The translations under genes were made by a program, and so were the position numbers. The notes under the pieces were generated by a model. That model was not told the origin of the DNA. It did not search any database and saw only the letters and a list, made by a program, of their open reading frames with translations. This document shows, piece after piece, positions 27,196 to 36,232 of a stretch of DNA of 64,000 nt (positions are counted from its first letter, which is position 1; each line of letters begins with the position of its first letter). The DNA is from Pseudomonas sp. PDM16 (GTDB taxonomy: Bacteria; Pseudomonadota; Gammaproteobacteria; Pseudomonadales; Pseudomonadaceae). Location of the stretch: assembly GCF_014851865.1 (NCBI RefSeq), contig NZ_JACVAM010000001.1, positions 124,001 to 188,000 on the forward strand. The letters run 5' to 3'.

Positions 27196-28557
27196 TCAGT
27201 CCTCGTCACCGCCCGAGTCCAACCCATGCTTGCGCAACTTGTCGTGCAGCGTCTTGCGTGGCAACCCTAGTGCCTCGGCCAGGCTACGCACCGAGCCATG
27301 CCCCTTGGCCATCTCCGACGCGATCAGCCCCTTCTCGTAGGCCTCCACCCGCTCTCCCAGACTGAGTTCCGAACTGCCGATCGGCGGCATCCCTCCTGGC
27401 AGGTCAAGCCCCAGGTCCAGGCCCATGGCAAAGCGCTCGGCAGCATTCTGCAGCTCACGCACATTGCCCGGCCACGCATGACTGAGCAACTGAGCCCGCT
27501 GTCCTGGCTGAAGCTCCCGCGACGGCAACCGGTGGCGCTGAGCTGCTACATCGGCATGGTGCTGGAACAGCAGCAGGATATCTCCGCCACGTTCCCGAAG
27601 CGGCGGGATTCGCAACGGTGCGACGTTGAGCCGGTAGTAGAGATCCGCTCGGAAGCGACCCTGATCGGCGGCGATACGCAGGTCCTCCTTGGTTGCCGCG
27701 ACTACTCGGATATCCAGCGGAATCAGCTGATTGCCACCAAGCCGCTCAACCACGCGTTCCTGCAACAGGCGTAGAAGCTTCACCTGTACATCCGGACTCA
27801 TGCTCTCGATTTCATCCAGAAACAGGGTGCCGCCATTGGCGAACTCGAACTTGCCGATTCGTCTCTTCTGAGCACCGGTGAAGGCTCCCGGCTCATGACC
27901 GAACAGCTCGCTCTCGACGACCGACTCGGCCAAGGCACCAGCGTTGATGGCCACGAAGGGGCCTTTCCGGCGTGCCGACAAGTCATGCAGTGCTCGCGCG
28001 ACCACCTCTTTGCCGGCGCCCGTCTCCCCCAGGATCAGCACGTCGGTATGAATGGCCGCCAATGCGCCGACCTGCTCGCGCAAGCGCAACATCGGAGCGG
28101 ACTGACCAACTAAGCGTCCCCCCAAGGCGTCACGGTCAGCCAGTGCGAGGCGCAGGCTACGGTTCTCCAGCACCAGGCGACGCAGCTCCAGCGCGCGGCG
28201 CACACTGTCCAGCAGGGCGTCGCTGGCGAAGGGCTTCTCCAGGAAGTCGTAGGCGCCAGCCCGCATCGCCTGCACGGCCAGCGGCACATCGCCATGGCCG
28301 GTGATCAGCAGCACCGGCAGCTCGGGGTCATGCGCATGCAGCTGCTCCAGCAGCTGCATGCCGTCCACCCCCGGCATGCGGATATCACTGACGACCACTC
28401 CGGGCCAGTCATTTGCAATACGCTCGACCACACTGCGCGCATCTGCCAAGGTCTCGACTCGCAGCCCTGCCAGATCGAGGGTTTGCGCCAGAGCCAGGCG
28501 CAGGTGCTCATCATCATCGATCAGAAGGACCTGTACGCGATCGTCGATGAAACTCAT
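27196..28557 (-). CDS. dctD: Sigma-54-dependent response regulator DctD-like
   Basis: A 453-residue NtrC-type activator. The receiver domain has the acidic pocket LLIDDDEH and phospho-acceptor region VVSDIRMPGVDG. The AAA+ domain has ILGETGAGKE, the GAFTGA loop that contacts sigma-54 (in HEPGAFTGAQ), Walker B GGTLFLDEIE, and a C-terminal Fis-type helix-turn-helix (SVRSLAEALGLPRKTLHDKLRKHG). It overlaps dctB by 4 bases. The pair neighbours the rml region, as dctB-dctD do in other pseudomonads, which supports a C4-dicarboxylate role. The dctPQM transporter is not in the window. Confidence 0.9.
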   Translation of the reverse strand: MSFIDDRVQVLLIDDDEHLRLALAQTLDLAGLRVETLADARSVVERIANDWPGVVVSDIRMPGVDGMQLLEQLHAHDPELPVLLITGHGDVPLAVQAMRAGAYDFLEKPFASDALLDSVRRALELRRLVLENRSLRLALADRDALGGRLVGQSAPMLRLREQVGALAAIHTDVLILGETGAGKEVVARALHDLSARRKGPFVAINAGALAESVVESELFGHEPGAFTGAQKRRIGKFEFANGGTLFLDEIESMSPDVQVKLLRLLQERVVERLGGNQLIPLDIRVVAATKEDLRIAADQGRFRADLYYRLNVAPLRIPPLRERGGDILLLFQHHADVAAQRHRLPSRELQPGQRAQLLSHAWPGNVRELQNAAERFAMGLDLGLDLPGGMPPIGSSELSLGERVEAYEKGLIASEMAKGHGSVRSLAEALGLPRKTLHDKLRKHGLDSGGDED

Positions 28558-30356
28558 GAAAACTCCTCGGGGGGGTGCAGGTTGGCGCCTGGAGCCGCGC
28601 TACGCAGCTGCAGGGTAATCAGAGCGCCACCATCCGGATGGTTTGCCAGCAGGAGCTCCCCGCCAAGCGCTCTCATCAGCGTCTCACAGATGGCAAGGCC
28701 GAGGCCGAGGCCCTGGGTGCTGGTCTTGGTGGTGAAGAATGGCTCTCGAGCATGGGCGAGGGCCTGCTCGCTGAAACCGGGACCATTATCGCGCAAGGTC
28801 AGATTGACACCTTGCTCCGTCACCTCGGTATTCAGCCAGATACGTCGCGGCGGAGCCTTCTCAGCGAGGGCATCCAGCGCATTGGCCAGGAGATTGCCGA
28901 GCACCTGGCGCAATCTGGTCTCACCCGCCTGCACCCAGAGCGTGGCGTCAGGCAGATCGCGGATCAGTTCAACATCGAGCGCGCGCCGACGCTTTGCAAC
29001 CAGGGCAAGTGCATCCTCCAGCGCGGGCTGGAGAGCAACACTTTCCGGCGCGTGGCGATCGCGACGGGCGAAGGCCCGCAGATGGGCAATGATCGAGGCC
29101 ATCCTGCCGGTCAGTTCGCTGATCTGCCGCAGGTTCCCCCGAGCGTCATCGATACGCTGATGATCCAGCAGCACACCCGCGTTGTCGGCGTAGCTGCGAA
29201 TGGCCGCCAGCGGCTGATTGAGCTCGTGGCTGATGCTTGCACTCATCGTTCCGAGCGCTGTCAGCTTGCCGGCCTGAACCAAGTCGTCCTGAGTACGCAG
29301 CAGCTCCTGTTGCGTCTGCTCCCGCTCGAGCACCTCGTCCTTGAGACGATGGTTCAGGGTCTCCAGATCGCGGGTACGCTCCAACACGCGCATCTCCAGT
29401 TCGCGCCGAGCCCCGGCATCCATCGCGATGCGGTCGATGTAGTGACGGCGGCGCTGTAGCAGCAAACCGAGTAGCAGCAGACCGACCAGCAGAGCCGCCC
29501 CTCCTACCGCCAGCGCAGTGCTCACCTGTCGATCCACCAACTGGCGAGGCGCGAGGATACTGACCGCGAGACCGCTCTCTGCCAGCCCCCGACTCTGAAT
29601 CAGCCACGCCCGATCATTCAGTTGGAGCGGCGCGGGAGCCTGGGTCGGATACGGCTGGTTGGCGACGATGGCGGCACGTTCGACATTGTCCAGATCGCGG
29701 GTGGCACGGAAGCGCCAATCGGGACGCGAGGAAACGATGACCACACCATTGCTGTCGGTCACCATGAGCTGCTCGGGGGTATTCCCCCAGAGCCGCTCCG
29801 AATCATCCAGATCGACTTTGACCACCAGAATGCCCACCACTTCGGCGCCATCCCAGACCGGGCTCGAGAAGAAATAGCCACGCTTGCGCGAGGTCGTCCC
29901 GAGCCCGAAGAAGCGGCCGTGCTTGCCTGCCAGCGCCTCACGGAAATACGGGCGATAACTGAAGTCACGACCGATGAAGCTATCCACCTGATCCCAATTG
30001 GACGAGGTCAGCGTCAACCCCTGAGGGCTCATCAGGTAGATCACATCGGCGCCGGTCTCGTTGCGCACCCGCTCCAGCAGATGATTGGCCCGCTCCTGCA
30101 GCGGGCCCTCGTCCGGCTCGGCGAGCAGCGCCCGCAGAGGTGGCAAGTCGGCCAAGATGTAGGGCAGCATCTCATAGCGCCGCAACGTACCGGACAGGTT
30201 GGCGACATACAGGTCCAGAGTCTGTCTGTTCTGTTCGAGCAACTCGCCGCGGTAGTAACGCTCTGCAAAATAGTGCAGCGGCCACATGAGCGGCGCCAGC
30301 ACGAGTGCGAGCAAAGCCAGGCTGCGCCAGCGGGGGCGATAGGGTGCGTTAGGCAT
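28554..30356 (-). CDS. dctB: Sensor histidine kinase DctB-like
   Basis: A 600-residue membrane kinase. A first membrane helix near residues 12-30 is followed by a periplasmic double-Cache sensor of about 250 residues (VIYLMSPQGLTLTSSNWDQ, GRDFSYRPYFREAL). Then come a second helix (VGGAALLVGLLLLGLLLQ), a coiled coil, the phospho-acceptor helix MSASISHELNQPLAAIRS, and the ATPase domain (LANALDAL, DNGPGFSEQ, GLGLGLAICETLM). The Cache fold and gene order match DctB sensors of succinate, fumarate and malate. It is first in the dctBD operon. Confidence 0.9.
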   Translation of the reverse strand: MPNAPYRPRWRSLALLALVLAPLMWPLHYFAERYYRGELLEQNRQTLDLYVANLSGTLRRYEMLPYILADLPPLRALLAEPDEGPLQERANHLLERVRNETGADVIYLMSPQGLTLTSSNWDQVDSFIGRDFSYRPYFREALAGKHGRFFGLGTTSRKRGYFFSSPVWDGAEVVGILVVKVDLDDSERLWGNTPEQLMVTDSNGVVIVSSRPDWRFRATRDLDNVERAAIVANQPYPTQAPAPLQLNDRAWLIQSRGLAESGLAVSILAPRQLVDRQVSTALAVGGAALLVGLLLLGLLLQRRRHYIDRIAMDAGARRELEMRVLERTRDLETLNHRLKDEVLEREQTQQELLRTQDDLVQAGKLTALGTMSASISHELNQPLAAIRSYADNAGVLLDHQRIDDARGNLRQISELTGRMASIIAHLRAFARRDRHAPESVALQPALEDALALVAKRRRALDVELIRDLPDATLWVQAGETRLRQVLGNLLANALDALAEKAPPRRIWLNTEVTEQGVNLTLRDNGPGFSEQALAHAREPFFTTKTSTQGLGLGLAICETLMRALGGELLLANHPDGGALITLQLRSAAPGANLHPPEEFS

Positions 30357-30836
30357 ACGGAGCGGTCCGATGGGCCTCCGAAGCCTGGCTATCAGGTGCT
30401 ATCAATGAAATGGCCTCAGCTCAAACTTATCGTTCATTTTTTCACATGGCGCTGCCAAGATCGAACCAACGACCTCGCAGTATCCCAACCATCCAGCGCA
30501 TGCAAGAGACTCAAATGTTACCTTGACGAGCAGTAGCCGCAGTATGCCAACTGCGACGGATGGAATGGCTCCATGCTGGTTATCCTGTCACGGGCAGGCT
30601 AGCCCGGAACCTGCACGAAAAACCCGCGCAACCTATATAAGGAGGGATCCAGTGAAAATCTGTTGTCGACATGCTGATAGCGCCACAGCTTTAGTAAAGA
30701 GCGAAGGTTGAAAGCTCTGCCGAAACTCGCACTCACTCTAAATGCCGAAGAGCATCAAAGTGACTCTGAGCCAATCTGTTGACCGCACGCAGCTGCCTCC
30801 GAGAGCACATTAACGGCGCCCCAAAAGCAGACAATA
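30357..30836. other. 480-bp gap with possible tRNA remnant and short ORF
   Basis: This non-coding stretch separates dctB from the divergent glycan operon. On the minus strand around 30446-30480, GAGGTCGTTGGTTCGATC followed by a GCGCCA end resembles the T-arm and acceptor 3' half of a tRNA, but the stem pairs poorly, so it would be a decayed remnant. At 30641-30645 a strong GGAGG precedes a 19-codon GTG frame (30652-30711) encoding a peptide that begins KICCRHAD; whether it is translated is unknown. Confidence 0.3.
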
Positions 30837-32933
30837 ATGCCAGACAGAAAAATCGCCCCTAAAAAAGCAATGGTCTTACAACGAACCACCTACGCGAGCC
30901 TGATCTTACTGATCTGGGCTTTCGCCGCCATGGCACTGATCAGCGGATATTACGAATACTCAGTTATTCCTTATGCCGACGCCTGGCATGGCTATCTGGG
31001 ATTCTACAACGAGCTATCCAAAGAAAATCTTAGCCTCTGGTGGGCGCAGCACAACGAACATCGCATTATTGTTGCACGGATACTTTTCTGGCTAGATTTG
31101 CATTTTTTAAAAGGAACGACACCAACCCTGGTCGTCTTGAATTATTTCTTCTCGATCAGTATAGGACTAATATTCTGGAAAATATGCGAGAAGACATCTA
31201 TAGGCTTCTCCAATCTCACCATCATCTCGTTTCTTCTAATCCCAAGCCTGTCATTAGTGCAGATACAAAATCTATACCTGCCATTTCAAGGACAATTTAT
31301 CCTTGCGTATCTGCTTCCTCTTGCATCGTTCTACATGCTGACCATCTCAGCCATTCGACCAGAACAGCAACGCTGGTTTTATGGAGCCTGTCTGACAGGT
31401 GTAGTCAGCGCAGGAACCATGGCCAACGGGCTGCTGGCTCTGCCTGTTCTCGCACTACTCAGTGTGACACTTAAACTTCAGAAGCAGAAAACCCTAATAA
31501 TTGCAACGCTAGCAACCCTTATATTTTTTCTGTATTTCTCTTCATATCAGCACTCTGTTAAAAACACCTCAATTCCTTATCAGTCCCTTTCAAACTCTGT
31601 CGACTTCATCCATTTTCTTCTTCTTTATCTAGGATCTCCCTTCCACTACATTTTCCAAGCAAGCAACCGTCCAGCCGCACTAGCTGGAGCCGTAGTTATC
31701 TTCCTATCCATCACCTATTTCATCAGAGCACTGCGGAGTAAGGAGCCCCTTTATTTTGAATGGATACTCATAGCCTTCATCGCCTTTGTAGGAGGCGGCG
31801 CACTTGCAAGCACTCTAGGGAGGCTAGGCCTCGGACTGGAGCAGGCAGTAACATCCCGCTACTGCACACCAGTCATCTGGGCATGGACCGCCCTGGCCAT
31901 CCTATCCTTCTCGCCCAAGATTGGGTTCCCGAGACACAAGAAGTTACTAGCCATACTTTCAGTATTCATATTCCTTCTTTTCCTAGCCTATCAGGGCTCG
32001 GTAATCGCAAAAGGAAAACCAGAGCAGCGCCTCTTCTCCATGAAAGCAGCAACGCTAGCTCTTCAATTTCAAATCAAGGATACGGAGATATTTAGAACAA
32101 TCTCTCTAGACAAGCCAGAGCGACTCCTGAGAAGTGCACAGGGAGCCAAATCACTTTCGGCATTCACACTTGATGAATTCACCAAAGCCAAAAACTACCT
32201 TGGTCGCAAAGTATATGTAAGTGGCGTGATTCCCGAATGCAGCGCTAACATCAACGTCTTCTACACGCTGGACACCGACAAGTCATACAATCGAATAGAG
32301 GGCTGGGCATTCGATGTAACCAGCGGCGCTCCACCCAGCAGGATAATTGCCGTGAGCCAGACCAACGAGGTCATCGGCTATGCCATTGTCGGACACATCA
32401 GAAAAGATATAGTCCATCTAACGGGAGAGGCTGGACTGCGCTCGGGTTTCTTTGGATACATTAAGTCAGGAACGCCACCCGAAAATATAAGACTAATTGG
32501 CCTAAATCCGAATTGCATTATATCACCCACTTGGCCCGACACCTTTACCCAAGACTCTCCCCCAATCCATACGGCACCAGAAACCGATTGCCCAGCCGGC
32601 ATTGACTCGCTCGCACTATCCGGAAAAAACCTTGAAGTAAAAGGATGGGTGGCAGGCAATATCTATACGGGAGGAGCACCCCAGAAATTAATACTCAATA
32701 TAAAATCAAAAAACACGGATACCAACATACCAGTCACACTTGCTCTCAGGACGGATGTCAACAAACACTTTGAAAAGCCAGATATGGGACCTGTTGGCTT
32801 TTCTATTTCAGTCGACCTGCCTGTCACGAATGCCCCCTATAAACTAAGTTTCATTAGAAAATATCGCAACAAATGGGAACAATGCAGCAACATCAATCGA
32901 ACATTGCTGCAGGATAGGACATCAGGCCCGTGA
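30837..32933 (+). CDS. GT-C-like polytopic membrane protein
   Basis: A 698-residue protein. Residues about 17-400 hold roughly ten membrane helices; the last 270 residues are soluble and beta-rich. The first extracytoplasmic loop has P-Y-A-D-A-W (Asp48) and Q-H-N-E-H-R (72-77 region), the kind of acidic/His loop found in polyprenyl-phosphosugar-dependent GT-C glycosyltransferases. DNA here is markedly AT-rich compared with both sides, suggesting recent acquisition. The ATG at 30837 lacks a good ribosome-binding site; ATG 30870 is an alternative. The stop overlaps the next gene by 4 bases. A glycosyltransferase role is inferred from topology and neighbours. Confidence 0.6.
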   Translation: MPDRKIAPKKAMVLQRTTYASLILLIWAFAAMALISGYYEYSVIPYADAWHGYLGFYNELSKENLSLWWAQHNEHRIIVARILFWLDLHFLKGTTPTLVVLNYFFSISIGLIFWKICEKTSIGFSNLTIISFLLIPSLSLVQIQNLYLPFQGQFILAYLLPLASFYMLTISAIRPEQQRWFYGACLTGVVSAGTMANGLLALPVLALLSVTLKLQKQKTLIIATLATLIFFLYFSSYQHSVKNTSIPYQSLSNSVDFIHFLLLYLGSPFHYIFQASNRPAALAGAVVIFLSITYFIRALRSKEPLYFEWILIAFIAFVGGGALASTLGRLGLGLEQAVTSRYCTPVIWAWTALAILSFSPKIGFPRHKKLLAILSVFIFLLFLAYQGSVIAKGKPEQRLFSMKAATLALQFQIKDTEIFRTISLDKPERLLRSAQGAKSLSAFTLDEFTKAKNYLGRKVYVSGVIPECSANINVFYTLDTDKSYNRIEGWAFDVTSGAPPSRIIAVSQTNEVIGYAIVGHIRKDIVHLTGEAGLRSGFFGYIKSGTPPENIRLIGLNPNCIISPTWPDTFTQDSPPIHTAPETDCPAGIDSLALSGKNLEVKGWVAGNIYTGGAPQKLILNIKSKNTDTNIPVTLALRTDVNKHFEKPDMGPVGFSISVDLPVTNAPYKLSFIRKYRNKWEQCSNINRTLLQDRTSGP

Positions 32934-33871
32934 ACAAGACTGCAAAGATCCTTCTGCCCGGCGGTGCCGGACTGGTTGGCCAGAACCTGATTGCTGAACT
33001 CAAGACCCGTGGCTACGACAATCTCGTCGTCCTGGACAAGCATCGCCCGAACCTGGAAATACTGCGCCAGCTCCACCCGGACATCACCGCCGAGTACGCG
33101 GACCTGGCCGAACCAGGCGACTGGCAGAAGCATTTTGCCGATGCCGAGACCGTGGTGATGCTGCAGGCCCAGATCGGCGATCCGAATCCGGAGCCCTTCG
33201 TTCGTAACAACCTGACGTCGACGGAACTGATTCTTCAACTGATCAAGCGACACGATATCCCCTACACCGTGCATATCAGCTCATCAGTGGTGGAATCGGT
33301 TGGTGACGATCACTACACCACGAGTAAACGCGCTCAGGAGCAGATGGTCATCGCGAGTGGCATTCGCTGCGTGGTCCTGAGACCAACACTGATGTTCGGC
33401 TGGTTCGACCGCAAACACCTGGGATGGCTGTCGCGCTTCATGAAGAGAGTTCCGGTATTCCCCATTCCCGGCCACGGTCGTTATATGCGCCAACCCCTGT
33501 TCGTCGGCGACTTTTGCCGGATCATCATCAGCTGCATCGAATCCAGGCGCAGTGGAGAAGTTTTCAACATTACCGGCCAAGAGCGCATCGACTATATCGA
33601 CATCATTCGCTGCATTAGAGAAGCGGTCCGCGCGCGCTGTCTGATACTCAGGATTCCCTACGGACTGTTTTCGGCGCTACTGCGGCTCTGGGCTCTGTTT
33701 GATCGGAATCCGCCCTTTACGGCAGATCAGCTGAAGGCCTTGACCGCGGGCGACGAGTTCGAGGTAATCGACTGGCCGGCGATATTCGGCGTGCCCGCTA
33801 CTCCATTCAGCGAAGCAATTGGGCAAACCTTCGGCCACCCTGTCTACAGCAAGGTCACCCTGGAGTTCTGA
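32930..33871 (+). CDS. NAD-dependent epimerase/dehydratase (extended SDR)
   Basis: A 313-residue sugar-nucleotide-type short-chain dehydrogenase. The nucleotide-binding motif GGAGLVGQN is near residue 11, the active-site Y-x-x-x-K appears in DHYTTSKRAQ, and HISSSVVES supplies the catalytic Ser. The C-terminal domain is variable. It begins with GTG at 32930, overlapping the preceding gene. The following gene encodes an FAD oxidoreductase 2 bases away; together they could epimerise a sugar by oxidation and reduction, but the substrate is unknown. Confidence 0.82.
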   Translation: MNKTAKILLPGGAGLVGQNLIAELKTRGYDNLVVLDKHRPNLEILRQLHPDITAEYADLAEPGDWQKHFADAETVVMLQAQIGDPNPEPFVRNNLTSTELILQLIKRHDIPYTVHISSSVVESVGDDHYTTSKRAQEQMVIASGIRCVVLRPTLMFGWFDRKHLGWLSRFMKRVPVFPIPGHGRYMRQPLFVGDFCRIIISCIESRRSGEVFNITGQERIDYIDIIRCIREAVRARCLILRIPYGLFSALLRLWALFDRNPPFTADQLKALTAGDEFEVIDWPAIFGVPATPFSEAIGQTFGHPVYSKVTLEF

Positions 33872-33873
33872 GC

Positions 33874-35163
33874 ATGCAGAAACAGCGTATTGCCGTGCTC
33901 GGCGCTGGTCCGATGGGGCTGGCCGTGGCCTACCAGCTGGCCTGCGACGGCCACCAGCCCGTGTTGTTCGAAGCAGATGACCGCGTTGGAGGTATGACAG
34001 CGACCTTCGATTTCGATGGTCTGGAGATAGAGCGCTACTACCACTTCCATTGCACCTCGGATCATGCGTTCCTGCAGGCTCTCGAGGAGTTGGGCATCGC
34101 CCACCTGATGCACTGGAAAGAGACCCGCATGGGCTTCTACTTCAACGGAAAGCTGCACGCCTGGGGTAATCCGCTAGCACTCCTGCGCTTCCCCGGCCTT
34201 GGCCTGGTTGCCAAGTTCCGCTACGGCTTGCACGCCTGGCTCTCTACTCTGCGCCGTGACTGGCATCCGCTGGATACTCTGGAGGCCACCGGCTGGCTGA
34301 AGCGCTGGGTGGGAGATGAAGCCTACAGCGTGCTCTGGGATAAGTTGTTCGCCTACAAGTTCTACGAGTACGGGAATCAGCTCTCCGCCGCCTGGATCTG
34401 GAGCCGGATTAGACGCGTCGGGCGCTCTCGATACGACCTGATGAGAGAGAAGCTCGGCTACCTCGAAGGCGGATCGAGGACACTCCTGCACGCCCTGCAG
34501 GCAGCCATTGAGCAACGTGGTGGCGAGGTTCGGCTGAAGACCCCGGTTTCACGCGTGGTGCTGGAGTCCGGCCGGGTCGTTGGTGTCGAAGAGGGCGGCA
34601 AACTGCATCACTTCGACAAGGTGATCAGCACCATTCCCCTGCCGTTCGTACCCAGACTGATTCCGCAATTGCCGCCTGACCTACTGAAGCAGTACGAAGG
34701 CCTGCGCAATATCGCCGTCGTGTGCATCATCGTTAAACTGCGCAAATCCCTCAGCCACAACTTCTGGCTCAACGTGAACGACCCGCAGATGGACATCCCT
34801 GGTCTGGTCGAATACAGCAATCTACGACCACTGGATCAGCACATCGTGTACCTGCCCTACTACATGCCTGGCGAACACCCCAAGTTCCAGGAGCCTGATC
34901 AGGCGTTCATGGACAAGGCCCGCCGCTACCTTCGACGCATCAATACCGACTTGGAGGACGAAGACTTCCTGAACATGCGAGTCAGCCGCTACCGCCACGC
35001 ACAACCCATCTGCGGCCCCAGCTTTCTTGACCAGCTGCCGCCTGTACAGTTGCCGGTTACCGGGTTGTGGGTAGCCGATACGTCCTATTACTACCCGGAA
35101 GATCGAGGGATTTCCGAAAGCATTGCATTCGGCAGGCAGATGGCCAGGATGGCCACTGCATGA
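33874..35163 (+). CDS. FAD-dependent oxidoreductase (COG1232-like)
   Basis: A 429-residue flavoprotein with an N-terminal dinucleotide fold: VLGAGPMGLAVAYQLACDG, then LFEADDRVGGM. It resembles the protoporphyrinogen-oxidase-like/amine-oxidase group that recurs in polysaccharide clusters, with motifs IERYYHFHCTSDHAF, KFYEYGNQLSAAWIWSRI, LGYLEGGSRTLL and a C-terminal FAD site GLWVADTSYYYPEDRGISES (in parts). It is not a haem enzyme by context. The stop overlaps the GtrA gene start by 4 bases. The likely substrate is a sugar or lipid-linked sugar. Confidence 0.8.
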   Translation: MQKQRIAVLGAGPMGLAVAYQLACDGHQPVLFEADDRVGGMTATFDFDGLEIERYYHFHCTSDHAFLQALEELGIAHLMHWKETRMGFYFNGKLHAWGNPLALLRFPGLGLVAKFRYGLHAWLSTLRRDWHPLDTLEATGWLKRWVGDEAYSVLWDKLFAYKFYEYGNQLSAAWIWSRIRRVGRSRYDLMREKLGYLEGGSRTLLHALQAAIEQRGGEVRLKTPVSRVVLESGRVVGVEEGGKLHHFDKVISTIPLPFVPRLIPQLPPDLLKQYEGLRNIAVVCIIVKLRKSLSHNFWLNVNDPQMDIPGLVEYSNLRPLDQHIVYLPYYMPGEHPKFQEPDQAFMDKARRYLRRINTDLEDEDFLNMRVSRYRHAQPICGPSFLDQLPPVQLPVTGLWVADTSYYYPEDRGISESIAFGRQMARMATA

Positions 35164-35564
35164 TTCGACACTTCCTGAGTTGGCAGTTCATTGGCTTCCT
35201 GGCGGTCGGCGGGACCGCCGCCCTGTTGCACTGGCTGGCGCGGATTCTGCTGAGTCAATGGCTACCCTTCGACATCGCGGTAGCCGGCGCCTACGGAGTT
35301 GGCATGGCAACCGCTTTCACGCTGAACAGCCTGTTCGTATTTTCCAACTCAAACAGGGCGCGCCGCCTGCAGATTCGCGATTTCACGCTGATAAACCTGG
35401 CCTTCTTCCCTTTGGTCTGGCTGACCTCGATGCAGCTCGACAAGCTGCTGATCGATACCGTCCGATATCACCAAGCACTGGCACACGCGATAGCGATCAT
35501 CATGCCGATGCTGGCCACCTTTCTCTTCTACAAGTTCTTCGTGTTCAGGGGGCATCGCACGTGA
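35160..35564 (+). CDS. GtrA-family membrane protein
   Basis: A 134-residue protein with four membrane helices in the GtrA pattern: FIGFLAVGGTAALLHWLARIL, a GVGMATAFTLNSLFVF segment, INLAFFPLVWL, and a final IIMPMLATFLFYKFFVF helix ending in the conserved aromatic-Lys-Phe-x-V-F motif. GtrA proteins are thought to flip undecaprenyl-phosphate-linked sugars across the inner membrane. It overlaps both neighbours by 4 bases. No GtrB-type glycosyltransferase is found nearby, which is unusual. Confidence 0.85.
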   Translation: MIRHFLSWQFIGFLAVGGTAALLHWLARILLSQWLPFDIAVAGAYGVGMATAFTLNSLFVFSNSNRARRLQIRDFTLINLAFFPLVWLTSMQLDKLLIDTVRYHQALAHAIAIIMPMLATFLFYKFFVFRGHRT

Positions 35565-36226
35565 ATAGCGACGAACTGTCCGAGCTATACCAGATTCGCT
35601 TCGCCCAGGAAGAATTGCCGCGCAAGAACGCCATCTGGCGAGAAATATGCGGAGGCTTCCTGAATCACTTTGTGCAGCCGAATGACACCGTGGTGGACGT
35701 CGCCTGCGGATACGGTGAATTCATCAACAACATCCAGGCCGGGAAAAAAGTAGCTGTCGATCTGAACCCGGATGCACGCAAGTTCCTGCACGATGATGTG
35801 GCCTTCCATCAATGCGCAGCCACGGAGCTAGGCAGCGTGGTACACGGCAGCGCCGATATCGTATTCACCTCCAACTTCCTAGAGCACCTGCCGGACAAGC
35901 CGACCCTAGAGCGATTTCTCGATCAGGTCATGCTGGCACTCAGGCCCGGAGGGCGCTATCTGATCCTGGGTCCCAACCTACGCTATCTTCCTGGCGAATA
36001 CTGGGACTTCTATGATCATCATCTGGGCCTGACCCATCTGTCCCTAGGCGAGGCCCTGAGGCTCCGGGGCTTCCAGATCGAGCGCAACATCGACCGCTTC
36101 CTGCCCTACACCACCCAGGGCGCTCTACCGACGCACCCACTGCTGGTACGTGCCTACCTGAAGGTTCCCCTGGCCTGGAGGCTGCTGGGTAAACAGTTCT
36201 TCATCGTAGCCCGCAAGCCCGACTGA
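35561..36226 (+). CDS. SAM-dependent methyltransferase (class I)
   Basis: A 221-residue Rossmann methyltransferase starting with GTG at 35561 inside the end of the GtrA gene. SAM motif I is VVDVACGYGEFINNI; motif II/III regions are VAVDLNPDAR, ADIVFTSNFLEHLPDK and LRPGGRYLILGPN. The late segment YDHHLGLTHLSLGEALRLRGF is common in glycan-locus methyltransferases. It ends 6 bases from the convergent rmlD gene. It may O-methylate the sugar made or transferred by this operon; this is inferred. Confidence 0.82.
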   Translation: MNSDELSELYQIRFAQEELPRKNAIWREICGGFLNHFVQPNDTVVDVACGYGEFINNIQAGKKVAVDLNPDARKFLHDDVAFHQCAATELGSVVHGSADIVFTSNFLEHLPDKPTLERFLDQVMLALRPGGRYLILGPNLRYLPGEYWDFYDHHLGLTHLSLGEALRLRGFQIERNIDRFLPYTTQGALPTHPLLVRAYLKVPLAWRLLGKQFFIVARKPD

Positions 36227-36232
36227 TAGACC

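Noticed and set aside
30652..30711. 19-codon frame with a strong GGAGG site
   Set aside because: Too short to support from sequence alone; could be a chance match. Mentioned in the gap entry instead of being called a gene.
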